A stretch of 64,000 nucleotides of DNA from contig NZ_CANLKR010000007.1 in NCBI RefSeq assembly GCF_947491715.1, positions 1 to 64,000 on the forward strand. Reading direction: 5' to 3'. Below the pieces are notes generated by a model. It saw only the letters and a program-made list of their open reading frames with translations. It was not told the origin of the DNA and searched no databases. The DNA comes from an uncultured Shewanella sp. GTDB taxonomy: Bacteria > Pseudomonadota > Gammaproteobacteria > Enterobacterales > Shewanellaceae. Position 1 is the first letter of the stretch. Each line of letters starts with the position of its first letter. The position numbers and the translations under genes are program-made. Below are positions 60,813 to 64,000 of the stretch, one piece after another.

Positions 60813-61853
60813 ATGGATAACAAAATCACACGCATTTGCTGGAATAGCCATCATTGGGCATCCCCTTCGGGAAAAGAAGGGAAAAGTTCAGATAAAGAAA
60901 ATCTTGAATACAGCCAAGGTTACAGTTTTGAAGAATGGTTAGGTGAGCAAAGTCACCAAATTGACGGTTTCAAATATGCTTTTTTACCCGCTATCGATAC
61001 CCATAATAATCGGCTCCAAGGCAATAAATGGAACATCTGGCTATACACGCTAAAAGACAACCGCAAGCTGTGCGTCGGTCATATCAAAAGAGCCTTATGT
61101 CTCACCGAAAAAGACGCTCAGGCGACACTGGATACCTATCAAAAAGAAGGCTGGTTAGACGAAATGAAAGCGCAGTTGAATGAACTGGATATCGATCCCA
61201 CTTCATTAACTGAAGCGCCCGCGCTATCCATGTTTAATATCAAATTTAAACCCAAAGATTTAATTTGGTTTAAAGAGCCTAAAGATATTAGTCATCATTA
61301 TGCTAATCACCGCTATGTCCTCATGGATTTAGTCGACCCTGATTTCAAAGAAGAACACTTGCTCGAAGACGATTTGTCTTTCGATTTAACCCATATTTTA
61401 GAAGCGCCGCACACAGTGAACGAAAAAATAGAAGCGGTGAATAACAGAATAGGGCAAGGCATTTTTAGACGCAACGTGATTGATTTATGGCAATCAGAAC
61501 GCTGCGCCGTGACCTTAGTGGATATTGCTTGTATGCTCACAGCCACCCACATTAAGTCGTGGGAGCTGTGCAATGAAGAAGAAAAGCTCGATGGTGCCAA
61601 TGGCCTTATGTTGTGTGCCCATGTTAGCCAATTATTCAGTAATCATTTAGCCACTTTTACGCCCAAAAATGGCCGTTACATTCTCGACGTCTCTTCCTGC
61701 ATCGATCCCATGCAACTCAAAGGATTAGGCATTGAAAAGGACACTCAGCTCAGCACCGCACATTTAGACTTTGACTCACTAGAACGTTTTAAGCGCTACA
61801 TTCAAGAACATAATCAAAAGTTTATTGAAACAAATACGTTTTACCATGAATAG
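60813..61853 (+). CDS. HNH_2-type nuclease-domain protein, putative
   Basis: A 346-aa protein. The C-terminal part (about 215-290) fits the HNH_2 pattern: FRRNVIDLWQSERCAVTLVD, ACMLTATHIKSWELC, then GANGLMLCAHVSQLFSNHLA, corresponding to the usual CAVTG, AHI-PW and NGLLL-LFD-L blocks. The glycine after CAVT is leucine and the usual LFD reads LFS, so activity is uncertain. The N-terminal YSFEEWLGEQ segment recalls proteins found with restriction systems. It may be a solitary defence nuclease. RBS AAGGA is upstream. Confidence 0.6.
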   Translation: MDNKITRICWNSHHWASPSGKEGKSSDKENLEYSQGYSFEEWLGEQSHQIDGFKYAFLPAIDTHNNRLQGNKWNIWLYTLKDNRKLCVGHIKRALCLTEKDAQATLDTYQKEGWLDEMKAQLNELDIDPTSLTEAPALSMFNIKFKPKDLIWFKEPKDISHHYANHRYVLMDLVDPDFKEEHLLEDDLSFDLTHILEAPHTVNEKIEAVNNRIGQGIFRRNVIDLWQSERCAVTLVDIACMLTATHIKSWELCNEEEKLDGANGLMLCAHVSQLFSNHLATFTPKNGRYILDVSSCIDPMQLKGLGIEKDTQLSTAHLDFDSLERFKRYIQEHNQKFIETNTFYHE

Positions 61854-61900
61854 GATCTGTTCTGATACCCCCCATAAAAACGAGGAGTGAGTCCTGTTAT

Positions 61901-62218
61901 TCACTCCCCACTCTCAGCCGCACATTTTTCTCGATAGCTGTCGATCTCTTCTTGACTAAAAGTGATTCGATAACGCATTCGTGACAGAGTGTGCGCATCC
62001 TCTTTTTTACTATTCACTTGCACCAAAAAATACTCATAGTCTGAAAAATCCGCAGATAACGCCTCTAACTGACTCTCATCTGATACTTCAGCAAAAAAAA
62101 TGGCCGCCGATAATCGCGTTAATAAATTCTCATAAGGTAACTCCCATTGCGCTAATACACCTGCTGACGCGAGTTGTGCCATTTTTTCTTTTACGGCATC
62201 AATATCTGGTACATACAT
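61901..62218 (-). CDS. Small acidic protein of unknown function
   Basis: A 105-aa acidic cytoplasmic protein starting MYVPDIDAVKEKMAQLASAG. I start at the ATG at 62218 with AAAGGAG seven bases upstream; the ORF extends to 62245. It has no signal peptide, membrane helix or known motif. It is convergent with the HNH_2 gene (47 bp apart). Confidence 0.7.
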   Translation of the reverse strand: MYVPDIDAVKEKMAQLASAGVLAQWELPYENLLTRLSAAIFFAEVSDESQLEALSADFSDYEYFLVQVNSKKEDAHTLSRMRYRITFSQEEIDSYREKCAAESGE

Positions 62219-62333
62219 AATGCACTCCTTTGTTATCAGTTTCATTGAGCATCATTAAACAATAATGACGCATAATGATTACTCATAAGAATAGTTGAAC
62301 AATAAAAAGGTCACAAAGCTGAAAGTGAAAGGA

Positions 62334-62363
62334 TAAAAAAGCGCCTATAAAAGGCGCTTTTTT
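62334..62363. terminator. Terminator downstream of the RND pump gene
   Basis: Stem AAAAAAGCGCC / GGCGCTTTTTT with a short AT loop, flanked by A- and T-runs, 70 nt beyond the RND stop codon on the minus strand. Confidence 0.85.
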
Positions 62364-62432
62364 AAATCAGTTAGCAAAACATGAATCCAACATGACGGTT
62401 AAAACAAGGTCATATTGGTACTCACGGCTCCA

Positions 62433-64000
62433 CTACTGTTCGATTGCTTTGTGTTTTTTGTGTTCTTTTTGCTCGCCTCTTCTGGCTAAAAAGAAATAAA
62501 ACAATGGCGTCAGCAAGAGTCCAAACACGGTCACACCAATCATACCGGCAAACACTGCGACACCGATAGCTTGACGCATTTCAGCACCCGCGCCAGTTGA
62601 AAATACCATAGGGACAACCCCCATGATAAACGCAATGGATGTCATTAAGATAGGACGTAATCGTAAACGTGCCGCATCTAAAATGGCTTCCATGGGTGAT
62701 GCGCCTTCATCTTGCCTTTCTTTTGCAAATTCAACAATTAATATAGCATTTTTAGTCGCGAGCCCCACCAATACAATCAAGCCAATCTGAGTGAAAATAT
62801 TATTATCACCACCATAAAGCAAGACACCACTCATCGCCGATAACAAGGTCATAGGAATGATCAAAATAATGGCTAAAGGTAAAGACAAACTTTCATACTG
62901 TGCCGCAAGCACCATAAAGACCAGTAAGATCACCAACGGGAAGACAATTAAACCTGTATTGCCAGCCAAAATTTGCTGGTATGTCAACTCAGTCCATTCA
63001 TATGTCATACCATTAGGCAATGTTTCTGCTAAAATTTTCTCAATGGCAGCTTGCGCCTGACCTGAACTGTAACCCGGTGCGGGCCCACCATTTAACTCTG
63101 CTGTGGTAAAGCCGTTGTAATGCATCACACGATCGGGCCCAGCAATATTACTCACGGTCACAAATGAGCCAAGAGGCACCATATCTCCTTGGTTGTTAGG
63201 CACTTTTAACTGACTGATTTGCTCAGGACTTTGCCTAAAGGCTTCATCGGCCTGAATATTGACCTGATAGGTTCGACCAAACTGATTAAAATCATTGACA
63301 TAAGTCGACCCCATATAAGCTTGCAAGGTTTGGAAAACTTCATTGAGTGACACCCCTTGTTGCTTCGCTTTGGTGCGATCCACATCCAAGTCAAGCTGAG
63401 GGACATTCACTTGATAACTCGAGAAAACTCCCGTCAATTCGGGTGTTGCCCAGGCTTTTTGCATCACTTGCATAGTGACTTTGTACAGCTCTTCGTAGCC
63501 CAGATTCGCTCTGTCTTCAATTTGTAATCTAAAGCCGCCAATGGTGCCTAACCCTTGAACAGGTGGTGGCGGAAAAATCGCAATGAAAGCATCTTGAATA
63601 CCCGCAAATTGACGATTTAAATCGGCGGCAATGGCATTGGCAGATAGGCTCGGATCCGTACGATCGGCAAAATCTTTTAATGGCGTAAACACAATACCGC
63701 TATTGGGGCTATTGGTGAAACCATTGATACTCAACCCTGGAAACGCGACAGAATGATCCACACCTGGATGCGCCATGGCAATGCGTGACATTTCTTTAAT
63801 CACGGCTTCCGTTCTATCAAGGGATGCTGCATCAGGAAGCTGGGCAAAGGCAATCAAATATTGCTTGTCTTGTCCTGGTACATAACCTGTTGGCGTCGAA
63901 TTAAACTGTAATCCAGCAACGCCAACCAGCGCAATATACAGCACACCAAAAATCACCCCTAAACGAATGACTTTTTTCACCAACCAAACATAACCGTTAG
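62433..64000 (-). CDS. RND multidrug efflux permease (AcrB/MexF type), C-terminal half
   Basis: Proton-driven inner-membrane pump component of a tripartite efflux system. Only about 522 C-terminal residues are in the window; the frame stays open through the right edge (NGYVWLVKKVIRLGV), so the start is outside and the gene is partial, not truncated. Visible are the second periplasmic docking/porter loops (FNSTPTGYVPGQDKQYLI; MVPLGSFVTVSNIAGPDRV), and transmembrane helices 8-12 with IIPMTLLSAMSGVLLYGGDN, GLIVLVGLATKNAILIVEFA and RLRPILMTSIAFIMGVVPM. The HAE1 family is clear; substrates are unknown. Confidence 0.93.
   Translation of the reverse strand, partial: NGYVWLVKKVIRLGVIFGVLYIALVGVAGLQFNSTPTGYVPGQDKQYLIAFAQLPDAASLDRTEAVIKEMSRIAMAHPGVDHSVAFPGLSINGFTNSPNSGIVFTPLKDFADRTDPSLSANAIAADLNRQFAGIQDAFIAIFPPPPVQGLGTIGGFRLQIEDRANLGYEELYKVTMQVMQKAWATPELTGVFSSYQVNVPQLDLDVDRTKAKQQGVSLNEVFQTLQAYMGSTYVNDFNQFGRTYQVNIQADEAFRQSPEQISQLKVPNNQGDMVPLGSFVTVSNIAGPDRVMHYNGFTTAELNGGPAPGYSSGQAQAAIEKILAETLPNGMTYEWTELTYQQILAGNTGLIVFPLVILLVFMVLAAQYESLSLPLAIILIIPMTLLSAMSGVLLYGGDNNIFTQIGLIVLVGLATKNAILIVEFAKERQDEGASPMEAILDAARLRLRPILMTSIAFIMGVVPMVFSTGAGAEMRQAIGVAVFAGMIGVTVFGLLLTPLFYFFLARRGEQKEHKKHKAIEQ

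Overview
The window reads as a chromosome segment of a gammaproteobacterium of the order Alteromonadales, most likely Shewanella or a close relative. The evidence is gene order and protein similarity recognised by eye: a division and cell-wall (dcw) cluster running mraZ-rsmH-ftsL-ftsI-murE-murF-mraY-murD-ftsW-murG-murC-ftsQ-ftsA-ftsZ-lpxC without ddlB, followed by dciA, an M23 peptidase gene and secA. Beyond mraZ come a fadL-type gene, leuABCD, recQ-yigI-rarD, argA, rpmB-rpmG, radC, coaBC, slmA, folE, pyrE-rph and yicC. No species-level call is possible.

Layout. 1-827: the 5' end of a 16S rRNA gene on the minus strand with its leader and two promoters (P1 and P2). 828-4513: secA and an M23 peptidase gene, minus strand; dciA (4541-4993) lies between them and lpxC on the plus strand. 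5003-22053: the dcw cluster on the minus strand, tightly packed with many 1-4 bp stop/start overlaps, headed by a promoter and four 10-bp-spaced MraZ boxes. 22779-24119: a FadL-type porin. 24695-29659: the leuABCD operon with a leucine-rich leader peptide and attenuator. 29999-45259: mostly housekeeping genes (recQ, yigI, rarD, argA with an ArgR operator, L28/L33, radC, coaBC, slmA, an S9 peptidase, folE, pyrE/rph with an intercistronic attenuator). yicC follows at 45260-46123.

46124-62432 is an accessory region, lower in GC in places, holding self-contained toxin and defence-type modules: a HipBA pair preceded by four 30-bp iterons; a degraded gene next to a 7-bp microsatellite; a SUKH-like immunity gene with a large toxin ending in an HNH-like nuclease tip; a 1065-residue PLD/SF2 helicase/DUF3427-type protein facing a membrane protein; an HTH antitoxin/PIN toxin pair under a promoter built from 9-bp repeats; and a second HipBA pair preceded by two 43-bp palindromic operators. 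Then follow a secreted protein downstream of a perfect Fur box, an HNH_2-type protein and a small acidic protein. The window ends inside an RND efflux pump gene.

How the genes work together: the dcw genes supply peptidoglycan precursors and the divisome, with lpxC, secA and the M23 hydrolase linking envelope synthesis to division. Biosynthetic operons carry classical cis-regulation (leu attenuator, pyrE attenuator, ArgR boxes, MraZ boxes). The accessory region looks like a hotspot in which several autoregulated modules sit side by side, each with its own repeat-based operator. All functional calls rest on motifs and remembered family knowledge; no database search was possible.
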